Of a stretch of DNA of 64,000 nucleotides, positions 16,018 through 25,000 are shown in pieces. The notes under the pieces are model-generated. The model did no database searches. It was not told the origin of the DNA and saw nothing but the letters and a program-made list of their open reading frames with translations. Made by a program: the position numbers and the translations under genes. Position 1 is the first letter of the stretch. Every line of letters begins with the position of its first letter. The stretch comes from Epilithonimonas hominis (lineage in GTDB: Bacteria > Bacteroidota > Bacteroidia > Flavobacteriales > Weeksellaceae): contig NZ_RJTU01000015.1 of assembly GCF_003730015.1 (NCBI RefSeq), positions 1-64,000 of the forward strand, given 5' to 3'.

Positions 16018-17130
16018 TTACTTTACTTGAACTTTTACTCCGTTATACAATTTTCCTGTTGAAGAAACAATGTAGGTTTCCTTAGAGTTCAAACCGGACA
16101 AAACCTCTACTTGATCGCCTAATGTTTTTCCTATTCTTACCCATCTAAGAACGGCTGTATTTTGCGAACTGACCACATAAACGCCTGTAAGCTGACCGTT
16201 TTCTACCAAAGCTGAAGTAGGAATCATCATTGTTTCATTCAAATCCTGATTTATTTTCCCTGATGTTTTGAAAGGGAATTGCGCATTCACAAACATTCCC
16301 GGAAGCAAATCAGAAGCATTATGAATATTGATTTTCACCATATATTGTCCACCTGTGTTCGTTGCTGATTTACTGATTTCTGATACTGTTCCGGAAACGT
16401 TTCTGTTCATTGATTTTAAGCTGACATCAACCGGCATTCCATTGGAAATCATCGTGATATTCTGCTCAGAAACCAAAACCTGAGCCTGCAAAGATGACGG
16501 CGATTCTATCGTCAGTAAAGGCATTCCAGGATTTGCCAAATCTCCTTGTTCCGCAAATTTTGCAGTAATGGTTCCGGAAATGGGCGCAGTAATATTGGTG
16601 TAACGATACTGTGCATTCACTTCGTTTTTAATCTGTTTCGCAGCCTGTAAACCTGCACTTGCCATTTCGTAGCGTGCCCTCATATCATCTAGTTCTTTTT
16701 GGGAAGCACTTTGAGATTTATATAAATTCTGAAATCTTTCGTAATCTTTTTTAGCCATATTATAATTGGCCTGAGCTTGGGAAATCTGCGCACTGGCTTG
16801 TCCGCCTTTTGCCTGAATATCTGTGGCATTGATACTTACCAAAAGTTGTCCTGCCTGAACGTTTTGTCCGACTTCAGCTTTCATTGAAGTGATATAACCC
16901 ATCATTCGGGTAGAAATATTGACTGAATTTTTTGCCACCAGTTTTCCACTTGCTGTGGCAGATGAACCTTCCGAGCCTGATGTGCTATGACTGACTGTAA
17001 CAGAAATTGGCGCATCGGAATTCTGTGCGGATTTTTTTTCGTCTGAGGAGCAGCTCCCTATCAGAAGTGCGCTGAGAATCAAGGTGGAATAAAGGTATAT
17101 TTTCATAAGTAGATATTTAATTGTTTTCAT
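16018..17130 (-). CDS. RND efflux periplasmic adaptor (HlyD/MFP family)
   Basis: A lipoprotein with leader MKIYLYSTLILSALLIGSC; either 17130 or the downstream ATG at 17106 can serve as start, and 17106 gives the cleaner lipobox (LLIGSC). The body has the adaptor pattern: lipoyl half-motifs around VGQNVQAGQLLVSIN and YRYTNITAPISGTITAKF, an alpha-helical hairpin (about 110-165), and beta-barrel domains with SLKSMNRNVSGTVSEI. It bridges the RND permease and outer-membrane channel. It lies 72 bp upstream of the permease gene. Confidence 0.92.
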   Translation of the reverse strand: MKTIKYLLMKIYLYSTLILSALLIGSCSSDEKKSAQNSDAPISVTVSHSTSGSEGSSATASGKLVAKNSVNISTRMMGYITSMKAEVGQNVQAGQLLVSINATDIQAKGGQASAQISQAQANYNMAKKDYERFQNLYKSQSASQKELDDMRARYEMASAGLQAAKQIKNEVNAQYRYTNITAPISGTITAKFAEQGDLANPGMPLLTIESPSSLQAQVLVSEQNITMISNGMPVDVSLKSMNRNVSGTVSEISKSATNTGGQYMVKINIHNASDLLPGMFVNAQFPFKTSGKINQDLNETMMIPTSALVENGQLTGVYVVSSQNTAVLRWVRIGKTLGDQVEVLSGLNSKETYIVSSTGKLYNGVKVQVK

Positions 17131-17247
17131 CGGCTATATGCAATCGCCCATCTTTGTAGTTTTTTGTTTACAAAATTGTTAATGGCGATTTCATCAATGG
17201 ATGTTATTTTAATTGATTTAGAATTATAATTTTTAACAGAATATGCT

Positions 17248-17347
17248 TACTAGCCCCGATGGAAACGGCATACTTTTTCTTTTTTGAAATGGCAAAAAGC
17301 TTTGGCAAAAAGAAAAAGATACAGTGGACAGCGGGAAATAGCTCCTA
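17248..17347. repeat. Intergenic palindromic repeat, REP-like (copy B)
   Basis: The block AGCCCCGATGGAAACGGCAT is followed by CTTTTTCTTTTTT, an inner stem, then AAAAAGAAAAAG and GATACAGTGGACAGCGGG. The two T/A-rich arms are complementary, so a long hairpin can form. Copy A is at 8775-8920. The repeat sits between TolC-family and adaptor genes and could end or protect the first part of the transcript. Confidence 0.55.
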
Positions 17348-17351
17348 AAAT

Positions 17352-18659
17352 TTATTGTTTCAAGAATTTTTGATATTCCCAGGCGGTGTTATACTCAAAA
17401 ATAGCCTGTTCGTATTCTAACTCTTTTTGGGACATCAATGTTTCTGCGGAAAGCAAATCTGCGGATTTTTCCAAACCTTGATCGTAGCGGTTTTTGCGGA
17501 TTCTGTAGGCTTCTTTGCTTTGTTCCCAAGCTTGCTTTGTAAAACTGACCTTCGTTTGTCCGTCTTCTATCTGGCGATTGGCTTTACTGAGTTCTAGCTG
17601 ACTTTGTTTGGTATATTGCTCGATTTCCGTTTCTGCCTTGGAACGCTCTGCTTTATATTTTTCTTGTTCGCTTTTCGATTTGAGTCCGTCAAAGACATTC
17701 CAGGAAAGCTGAATTCCTGCGAGATAACCGTTGGCATTGAATTGGGCAAGTTTGTTGTCATACATTTCAAAACTTCCAAACGCATTGAGTTTTGGGAGAA
17801 ACTTGGCTTTTGCAGATTTTATCATCCAGCCGTAAGCTTCTAGAGATTTTTGATAAGCTTGTAAATCCTTTCTATTGTCGTTTACGCTCAGATTAGAATC
17901 AACGATATATTCTGCGTATTGCAAAGATTCTGTGGGCTTTAGCACTTTATTATCAGAGTTTTCATTCAGTAAAAAATAAAGGTAATCCGAAGCATTTTTT
18001 ACATTGGATTTTGCTGTCTGAATCTGACTTTCTATCTCGCTGATCCTTACATCCATATATAACACTTCAGATTTCTGAATCATACCGTTTTTGTAATAAT
18101 TGTCGATTACTTTTTTATTGGCAAGTGTAGTTTGCTTAGCATTTTCAAGGGTTTCGAGCATTTTATAAGCCAGCTGAAGCATCATATAGGATTTTTTTAA
18201 CTCAAACTGAACGTATTCTCTGGTTCTTTCTGTTTTGATGTTGAGCGCATCAACTTTTACTTGTCCGGCTTTTTTTTGATACACCGCATCCATATTGATG
18301 ATTGGTTGCTGAACTTCTATTTTTGTCGCAAAATTGGAGATGCTTTTAGGATTATTAAGGTTATCCGGATTGAAATCCATTGCTGTGATCCTTGCCTGAT
18401 TGAGCTTTGAACCAAAGGCATACAAAGGATTGTTGGTATTGGAAAATGTGTAAGAAGCATTCACATTCGGAAGATCCATTGCTCTTGTTCCTAAAAGTTC
18501 GGCTTGGGCGAGCTCTGCTTCTTTTTTTACCATTTTTACCTGAAGATTATTGTCGATTATTTTACTTTCCAGATCTGTTTTTGAAATATAAATAACCTCT
18601 TGTGAAAAAACTTCTGAATAGGTTGTCAATAATAAAATAAGTAGGCCTATTTTTCTCAT
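17352..18659 (-). CDS. TolC-family outer-membrane efflux protein
   Basis: The start at 18659 (MRKIGLLILLLTTYSEVFSQ) gives a signal peptide; the longer frame to 18788 has no leader and crosses a terminator. The mature protein has two repeated TolC modules of long helices (KSEVLYMDVRISEIESQIQTAK and KAETEIEQYTKQSQLELSKA) and beta-barrel strands such as LPNVNASYTFSNTNNPLYAFG. It should form the outer-membrane duct of the RND pump. On the minus strand, a TATTTTTG box (TAnnTTTG type) 20-30 bp before the ATG is a candidate promoter separate from the OsmC transcript, which ends in a terminator at 18753. Confidence 0.9.
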   Translation of the reverse strand: MRKIGLLILLLTTYSEVFSQEVIYISKTDLESKIIDNNLQVKMVKKEAELAQAELLGTRAMDLPNVNASYTFSNTNNPLYAFGSKLNQARITAMDFNPDNLNNPKSISNFATKIEVQQPIINMDAVYQKKAGQVKVDALNIKTERTREYVQFELKKSYMMLQLAYKMLETLENAKQTTLANKKVIDNYYKNGMIQKSEVLYMDVRISEIESQIQTAKSNVKNASDYLYFLLNENSDNKVLKPTESLQYAEYIVDSNLSVNDNRKDLQAYQKSLEAYGWMIKSAKAKFLPKLNAFGSFEMYDNKLAQFNANGYLAGIQLSWNVFDGLKSKSEQEKYKAERSKAETEIEQYTKQSQLELSKANRQIEDGQTKVSFTKQAWEQSKEAYRIRKNRYDQGLEKSADLLSAETLMSQKELEYEQAIFEYNTAWEYQKFLKQ

Positions 18660-18752
18660 TTCTCTAATTTTAAAGCAAAAATAGGATGACGCAAAATGCT
18701 GCACAGTAACCTTTATCACATAAAGAAATATTTGATGGAACTTGACAAAAAA

Positions 18753-18770
18753 ACCGCCAAAAAAGGCGGT
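18753..18770 (-). terminator. Terminator after the OsmC gene
   Basis: ACCGCC and GGCGGT form a 6-bp GC stem with an A6 loop; the minus-strand copy is followed by seven T. It separates the Crp-rhodanese-OsmC group from the efflux operon. Confidence 0.75.
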
Positions 18771-18796
18771 ATTAATTGAAAAATACATGGAAACAT

Positions 18797-19231
18797 TTAT
18801 GCTAATTTGATCTCAGAAATCATTGTAATTTTAGATTTTACGGAATTGGATATTAAACAATTGGCTTCAGATTTCTGAAGAACTTTTTCTGCTTTTTCTC
18901 TTTCAGATTCATTTTTAATAGTAACTACAGGTTCGAGAATCACTTCGGTCATCAGAAATTTTCCATCAATCTGTTCTAATTTTCCTTTAGAATTGCATTC
19001 AAAATTGACAAAATCCAGCTTGGAATTTTCTGCAATTGCTAAAAATGTGGTCATTAAACAACTGCTTACTGCTGCGGTGAACAGATGTTCCGGAGACCAT
19101 ATATTTTCCATTCCTTTAGGAAACTGTGGTGGTGTGGCTACCTCTAATTTTTGAGAAATTTCTGATGATGAGATTTCACCTTTACGATCACTTTTCCACT
19201 TTACATCGACGTTATAAAAATGTGCTTCCAT
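18797..19231 (-). CDS. OsmC-family peroxiredoxin-like protein
   Basis: A 144-residue OsmC/Ohr-type thiol protein. The two redox cysteines are in VSSCLMTTFLA (about 58) and SEANCLISNSV (about 124), the arrangement of the family that reduces organic or lipid hydroperoxides or, in some members, persulfides. The N-terminal strands and central helix match the fold. It overlaps no other gene but lies 5 bp downstream of the rhodanese gene, so the two are likely one transcript. OsmC next to a rhodanese fits handling of reactive sulfur or hydroperoxides. Which substrate is used is not shown. Confidence 0.85.
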   Translation of the reverse strand: MEAHFYNVDVKWKSDRKGEISSSEISQKLEVATPPQFPKGMENIWSPEHLFTAAVSSCLMTTFLAIAENSKLDFVNFECNSKGKLEQIDGKFLMTEVILEPVVTIKNESEREKAEKVLQKSEANCLISNSVKSKITMISEIKLA

Positions 19232-19236
19232 CAGTA

Positions 19237-19548
19237 TTAGATTTTATTGTTTAAACTTGACCAGCCACCACCATTGTGAACATTTTTATAGCCATTATTC
19301 TGCAAAATACTTTTAGCAGAAGCACTTCTCATTCCGGAAGCGCAACAAGTGATTATTGTTTTGTCTTTGTCTTTTAATTTCGAGAGATTTTTCTGAAGCT
19401 GATCTACAGGAATATTAATGGAATCTTTGATATGTCCTCCGTCATATTCACTTTTGCTTCTAACGTCTAAAATCAAAGCTCCTTTTTTCACAAGTTCTGC
19501 GTAATCGGTTTTATCCATCCCGAAAAGGTTTTTTATTGCATCTAACAT
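19237..19548 (-). CDS. Single-domain rhodanese
   Basis: A 103-residue rhodanese: LILDVRSKSEYDGGHIKDSINIPV and the active-site loop TCCASGMRSASAKS, where the second cysteine of CC, followed by ASGMRS, is the probable persulfide carrier. It has no signal peptide and so acts in the cytosol. It follows the Crp/Fnr gene by about 66 bp; a palindrome (TGTAAGTTACA) overlaps the regulator's stop and a TAAATTTG box lies just upstream, so this gene probably has its own promoter. Sulfur transfer between thiosulfate, persulfides and OsmC or DUF2892 proteins is a reasonable reading. Confidence 0.9.
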   Translation of the reverse strand: MLDAIKNLFGMDKTDYAELVKKGALILDVRSKSEYDGGHIKDSINIPVDQLQKNLSKLKDKDKTIITCCASGMRSASAKSILQNNGYKNVHNGGGWSSLNNKI

Positions 19549-19608
19549 TTTAATGATTGTTTAAATTGATGATGCAAATTTACCTTCAGGAATAATATCC
19601 GTCAGTGA

Positions 19609-19619
19609 TGTAAGTTACA
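19609..19619. promoter_or_regulatory. Palindromic candidate operator for Crp/Fnr protein
   Basis: TGTAA-G-TTACA is a perfect 5+1+5 palindrome about 60 bp upstream of the rhodanese start, beside a minus-strand TAAATTTG box (TAnnTTTG type). Binding by the adjacent regulator is inferred from location only. Confidence 0.4.
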
Positions 19620-20223
19620 ATAGCGTAATTTTATTTCGGGAAAGTTTTATCTTGCCTTCGGTTTCGATTTGTTTCAGAACACGGCTTACCGCCTCGCGAG
19701 TGATTCCAAGTTCATCTGCTAGTTGCTGATGGGTTACAGAAAGTTCTTTGGATTTATAAAGCTGCGATTTTTGGTTTAAAAGATGTAATAATCTTGCATC
19801 CACTTTCTGAAAAGCAACTGCATTGACCACTTCCAATAAGTCTTCAAATCTTCTTTGGTAAAGTCCAAAGATGAAATCCGTCCATTCCGGATATTTCCTG
19901 AGCCAGTCTTTCGCCTGCTGAAGGGAAATCATAAGAATCTCGGCGTTTTCTTCTACTACAACTTTCACTTTTGAAGTATCCTGAGTAAGCCCGGAAAGTA
20001 TAGAAGAAATACAGCTTTCGCCGGGAGTTAGATAATAAAGAAGAATTTCCCGTCCGTCTTCATCAGTACGCATTACTTTTATGCTTCCTGAGAGCACCAG
20101 CGGAATATAATTGATGTAAGAATTGATATCAAGAATTACGCTACCCGCAGGAAACAATTTTAAAGCTTTGCTTGCTTCAATTTCTTTTCGGAATTCGGGG
20201 TCAGATATTTTTTGAAAATTCAT
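19615..20223 (-). CDS. Crp/Fnr-family transcriptional regulator
   Basis: A 202-residue regulator: cyclic-nucleotide-type beta-roll domain (about 15-125, containing FPAGSVILDINSYINYIPLVLSG and LYYLTPGESC) followed by a winged helix (about 140-202) with QQLADELGITREAVSRVLKQ. There is a cysteine in PGESCISS but no Fe-S cluster set like that of FNR, so it may sense another ligand or a redox signal. It heads the group with rhodanese and OsmC and probably controls these and the efflux genes. Signal and targets are inferred. Confidence 0.9.
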   Translation of the reverse strand: MNFQKISDPEFRKEIEASKALKLFPAGSVILDINSYINYIPLVLSGSIKVMRTDEDGREILLYYLTPGESCISSILSGLTQDTSKVKVVVEENAEILMISLQQAKDWLRKYPEWTDFIFGLYQRRFEDLLEVVNAVAFQKVDARLLHLLNQKSQLYKSKELSVTHQQLADELGITREAVSRVLKQIETEGKIKLSRNKITLL

Positions 20224-20239
20224 AGAGTAAATATAAACA

Positions 20240-20247
20240 CAAAGATA
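20240..20247 (-). promoter_or_regulatory. TAnnTTTG-type -7 box of the Crp/Fnr gene
   Basis: Minus-strand TATCTTTG ends 16 nt before the ATG at 20223, matching the Bacteroidetes -7 element. A clear -33 TTTG was not found. Confidence 0.5.
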
Positions 20248-20308
20248 TTATTAATATTAAAAATGCCCGTCGAATAATTTTTGACAGACATTTATCATTC
20301 TGAATTTT

Positions 20309-20478
20309 TTATTTAAACCTTAAATTTAACGAAATAGTATCAGATTTCATCCCGATGGATTTTGTGTAATGTCCGTATCTTATTTCCAACATATTTAGTC
20401 TTTCTACGCCGAATAAACCGTTCTTCGGACTGATTCTGATTCCTGCTCCGTAAAAATGAACAACACTTATGATTATTT
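20309..20478 (-). pseudogene. C-terminal remnant of an outer-membrane protein
   Basis: Minus-strand frame: GAGIRISPKNGLFGVERLN, LEIRYGHYTKSIGMKSDTISLNLRFK then stop. The alternating, aromatic-ended pattern is that of the last strands of a beta-barrel. The frame is stopped by TGA upstream before any start, so it is a truncated remnant joined to the end of the gene at 20483. Confidence 0.6.
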
Positions 20479-20482
20479 TTTT

Positions 20483-20713
20483 TCATTTAAAATAATAAAT
20501 TACAAACGGCAGTTGTCTGTCTTTGCCATAATCTCCGTCTTTTGCAGGATGATCGTAATGTGCTTTGAAAAACGCAATCAGCGGCATTTCCGGGTTAAGT
20601 TGTTTGTGCTCCCAGTAATGTTCCACAAGAGTAGGTATTTTCCAAAGCTGATACAACTCGGTTGTAGAAACCAAGAATAAGGACAGTAATAATATGGAAA
20701 TCAGCTTTTTCAC
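20483..20713 (-). CDS. Truncated copy of the small czc-linked protein
   Basis: A 76-residue protein whose first 60 residues resemble the 127-residue protein at 26616-26999: MKKLISILLLSL, VSTTELYQLWKIP, VEHYWEHKQLNPE, HYDHPAKDGDYGKDRQLPFV. After LPFV the sequence departs into IYYFK and stops, losing the whole C-terminal half. Length and a junction with an outer-membrane remnant suggest a recombination event. It has a signal peptide and lies downstream of the CzcB/CzcA operon, so both sides of that operon hold a copy. Whether the shortened protein is functional is unknown. Confidence 0.75.
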   Translation of the reverse strand: MKKLISILLLSLFLVSTTELYQLWKIPTLVEHYWEHKQLNPEMPLIAFFKAHYDHPAKDGDYGKDRQLPFVIYYFK

Positions 20714-20899
20714 CCAATCAAAGGTATAAAATCTTCCTTTAAAAATGACTTTTAAATTAATCCGGATTATAATGCTAAAATGTTATATAAATTGTTCAGC
20801 TTGTTTTATTGTTTAAATTAATTCTGAAAATCAGTCTACACAGACTTTACATTTTTTAACTGACGATTAATTATATCAAATTACTTTAAACTTAATATT

Positions 20900-22039
20900 T
20901 TATTCTTCTTCCTCCGTATTTTTAAGTTTCATCAAAAGCGTGTAGGCATTTTTGGTCACGATCTTTTTATTCTCAAAATCATCAAAATTGAGAATCTGTG
21001 TAAATCCGTTTTCCGTTTCTCCCAAAGTCACCGGAGTCAATCGGTACGTTTGTTTTTTAACCTCAACAAACACAAAGTCTTTGCCTTCAAAATTCACGAT
21101 GCTTTCTTCCGGAACCGCATTGGAAAAAGAGGTGCTGGTTTCAATTTCGGCATTCATATACATTCCCGGAACGAGACTGTGGTCGTATTGATCGAAATGG
21201 CAGTGAACTTCTGCCAAACCGCCCTGACTGATATCTTTGCTGATGAGAAGGATTTCCCCATAATATTTTTTGTCTGGATCTGCATTCGTGTACGCTGCAA
21301 AACGCTGTCCTTTTTTCAGGTTTTCCAGATCTTTTTCGTACACTTTAAGATTCAGGTGAATATCGTCGGGATTGATGAGCTCAAAAAGCACATCCGAAGG
21401 ATTTACATATTTCCCGATGTTCACATTCACTTTGCTTACAAAACCATTGATGGAGCTGTAAACAGGAACACTTTTCGTAATGCTTCCTGATTTTAGAGAT
21501 TCAGGATTGACATTGATGAGTCTGAGCTGCTGCGCCAATGAGTTCATCAGAATTCTCTGGCTGTTCATTTCAGACTGGGCGAGCTGCATCGCTTTGTCGC
21601 TGCTTGCCTGACTTTGATTCAGGGTTTTCTGACGGTTGTAATCCAGTTCTGCAAAATGCGCTTTGGATCTTGCCATTAAATAATCCTGCTGAAGCTGAAT
21701 GAACTGCGGATTTTCAATCACTGCGATCACCTGACCTCTGGAAACCGGCATTCCCGGAAGAAGATTGCTGGATTTCAGATAACCGCCAAGCGGAATGCTT
21801 ACAGAAACCAGATTTTGTGGCGGAACATCGATCATTCCGTTTAATTTCAGGGTAGAAGCGATATTTTGTAATGAAAGTGTGGTTGTTTCTATCGGTGCAT
21901 TTCTTAACTGAGCATCGGTTAAAGTCACTACACTTTCGTCCTTCGGGAAGCTTTTTTCCTGTTTTGGTGCTTCTTCTTTTTTGCATTGGACGAAGACAAA
22001 AAAGCTGATTAACAAGGTATATATTGAAATTGATTTCAT
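20900..22039 (-). CDS. CzcB-like heavy-metal efflux adaptor (HlyD/MFP)
   Basis: A 379-residue periplasmic adaptor with a lipoprotein signal (MKSISIYTLLISFFVFVQC), lipoyl-type motifs GMPVSRGQVIAVIENPQ and VYSSINGFVSKVNVNIGKYV, and a helical hairpin from about 120 to 180. Near the middle are AEVHCHFDQYDH (a His/Cys/Asp cluster) and ADPDKKYYGEI, which suggest metal binding. It is 4 bp downstream of the fused RND pump gene, so co-translated. It would link the pump to the outer membrane; the substrate is probably a divalent metal. Confidence 0.88.
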   Translation of the reverse strand: MKSISIYTLLISFFVFVQCKKEEAPKQEKSFPKDESVVTLTDAQLRNAPIETTTLSLQNIASTLKLNGMIDVPPQNLVSVSIPLGGYLKSSNLLPGMPVSRGQVIAVIENPQFIQLQQDYLMARSKAHFAELDYNRQKTLNQSQASSDKAMQLAQSEMNSQRILMNSLAQQLRLINVNPESLKSGSITKSVPVYSSINGFVSKVNVNIGKYVNPSDVLFELINPDDIHLNLKVYEKDLENLKKGQRFAAYTNADPDKKYYGEILLISKDISQGGLAEVHCHFDQYDHSLVPGMYMNAEIETSTSFSNAVPEESIVNFEGKDFVFVEVKKQTYRLTPVTLGETENGFTQILNFDDFENKKIVTKNAYTLLMKLKNTEEEE

Positions 22040-22043
22040 TTTT

Positions 22044-25000
22044 TTATGGATTTAAAGTAAGGTATTCCAGTTCAATGGCGCTTTGGTTAAGCTTCCACAC
22101 TGCATCGGTATAATTGTTTTTAAGCTGTACTGCCTGATTTACGAGGATCACAAATTCAAGATAATTGATCTCACCGCCGATGAATTGTCTTTTCGCCGTT
22201 TCGGTAATGACGTCTGCATTTTTAAGGTCGGAACTTTCATATTTTGAAACAATTTCCAGATTGGACTGACAGATTTCTCTGGCTTTTTTAAGCTGATTCT
22301 GAAAGTTGAATTCCGCATTTTTCAGCTCACTTTCTGCAACAGACAACTCAACTTTTGCTGCTTCAATTCTCGCTTTCTGACCTGCTGAAAAAATCGGAAG
22401 CGAAACACCCAACTGCACCGAATGAAACTGAGGTGTCGCATCATATAACTTATCGTCCGGACCCAAACCTCTAAAACTGTTCAGGTTGTACGCCAATTGC
22501 AGTCCGGGAAGCATTTTTGCTTTTTCCAGCGCAATCTGTTCTGTGGAAATGTTTTTCTGCTGTTCCCAGATTTTCAGTAAAGGATGATCCGCCAGTTTTT
22601 CGTTTAAAGAATTGACAAAAGATTTTGAATCTTCGGGAATGAAATCTGTTTCTGTATTCAAAAGCCACTGAAACTGGATCTTTAATACTACTAATTCCTG
22701 CTGCAATTGCTTTAACTGAATTTCTATCGCCGATTTCTGGCTTGAAGCGGTTGTTTTTTCCAGAATATTGCTCTCCCCGGCTTTCAGACGAAGGTTCGCT
22801 TTGTCTGAAAAGTCGGTGTACAGTTTCAGGATTTCATTCAGCAGTTTTTCTTTTTCCTTCCAGTACAGAATGTTGTAAAAGGTAAGGCTGACTGCTTTTT
22901 TTAGTTCATATTCTTTCAGGGAAACATTCAGCAGAGATTTTTTCCATTCTTCGCTGTATACATTTTTCTGTTTTTTATAGACCGTCGGAAAAGCAATATT
23001 CTGGGAAACGCCAAATTTCATATCGTTGTATGCACTGTTGATCTGTCCGTAATCGAACGTCACACCAGTCTGCGGAATATCATTAGCCGATTTTATTAAA
23101 GCTTTGGAATATTCAGATTTCAGCTTTTCGTTTTTAAGATTTCTGTTATTTTCCAGTGCGGTATTGATCGCAGTCTGAAGATTGATTGGCGTTTGTGCCT
23201 TAAGTCCAAATCCTGCAAAGCTGAATAGCAAAATGAATACAGCCGTTATATTTTTGTGATTATTTTTCATTTTAAATCCTTTTTCAATGGTTACATAAAG
23301 AAGTGGAAGTACAAAAAGGGTAAGAAAGGTTGCCACGAGCAGGCCTCCGATCACCACAGTTGCCAACGGACGCTGAACTTCCGCTCCGGCTCCGTTGCTT
23401 AATGCCATCGGAATAAATCCTAAAGATGCCACGAAAGCCGTCATCAGAACCGGACGAAGTCTGGACTCTCCGCCATCAATTACAATTCTTACGATATTCC
23501 GGATTCCGCTTTTATATAATCTGTTGAATTCTGAGATGAGAACGATTCCGTTGAGAACTGCCACTCCGAAAAGAGCGATGAATCCAACACCTGCACTGAT
23601 GCTGAAAGGCATTCCTCTCAAAGCCAGAAGAAATACGCCGCCAATAATTGAAAGTGGAATTGCGGTGTAAATCAGCAGACTTTCTTTCACCGAGCCGAAT
23701 GCTAAGAACAACATCACAAAAATAAGTGCCAAAGCAACCGGAACGGCAATCATCAGACGCTGTTTTGCATTGTTCAGGTTTTCAAAAGAACCTCCGTAAG
23801 TCATATAATAACCTGTCGGAAGTTTTATCTCTTTGTTTACTTTAGTCTGAAGTTCTTCTACGATGCTCTGAACGTCTCTTCCTTTGATGTTAAATCCAAC
23901 GACAATTCTGCGTTGTGCATTTTCTCTCTGGATTTGGTTGGGTCCATTTTTTACCTCAACTTTTGCGAGCTGGGAAAGCGGAATCTGATTACCAAACGGA
24001 GTCGGAACGAGCAGATTTTTAATATCATCCACATTTTTACGGACTTTGGAATCGAGACGAACAACCATATCAAAACGTTTTTCGCCTTCGAAAACGAGAC
24101 CTGTACTCTGCCCTGCGAATGCAGCATTCACAATCCGGTTGATGTCGGAAATGGATAAATGATACTGTGCAATAACAGGACGGTTGTACTCTATGGTTAC
24201 CTGCGGCATTCCTGCAATCGGTTCGATGTAAAGATTCTGCGCTCCGTCTACGGTTTCAATAATTTTCCCGAGTTTTTGAGCATTTTGGGAAAGAACGTCC
24301 AGATCATCACCGAAAATTTTCACCACGACATCCTGTCTTGCTCCCGTCATCAGTTCATTGAAACGCATCTGCACCGGAAACTGGAAACTTACCGTTACTC
24401 CGGGAACGTCCTGTAATTCTTTGGTCATTTTATCCGCCAGTTCCGGAAATGTAGATGCAGAAGTCCATTCTTTTTTATCTTTCAGAATCACCATTAAATC
24501 GGCTGCATCCATCGGCATCGGATCTGTAGGAACTTCCCCGCTTCCGATTTTTGTCACGACTTTTTGTACTTCGGGAAATCTCGATTTCAGAATATGAGCG
24601 GCTTTTTGGGTACTTTCAATGGTTGTATTCAGATTACTTCCCGGCAAAACTCTGGTTTCTACCGCAAAATCTCCTTCTTCAAGGGAAGGAATAAATTCTC
24701 CTCCCATTCTGCTGAGAATGAAAATTGCCAATACGAAAAGTACTGCTACAATGGAGTATACCATTTTCGGAACTCTTAAGATTTTAAGCAGTGTTTTAAG
24801 ATAGAGTTTCTCTACTTTTTTCATCATCCGGTATGATAAAGTTGGTTTTGAGCTTCTTTTTCTCAACAGCAAAGAACTCATCATCGGAATGTAGGTTAAC
24901 GAAAGTAAAAATGCGCCTAATAAAGCAAAAGCCACCGTCTGAGCCATCGGCTTGAACATTTTTCCTTCAATTCCCTGTAAGGTAAGAATCGGAAGGTAAA

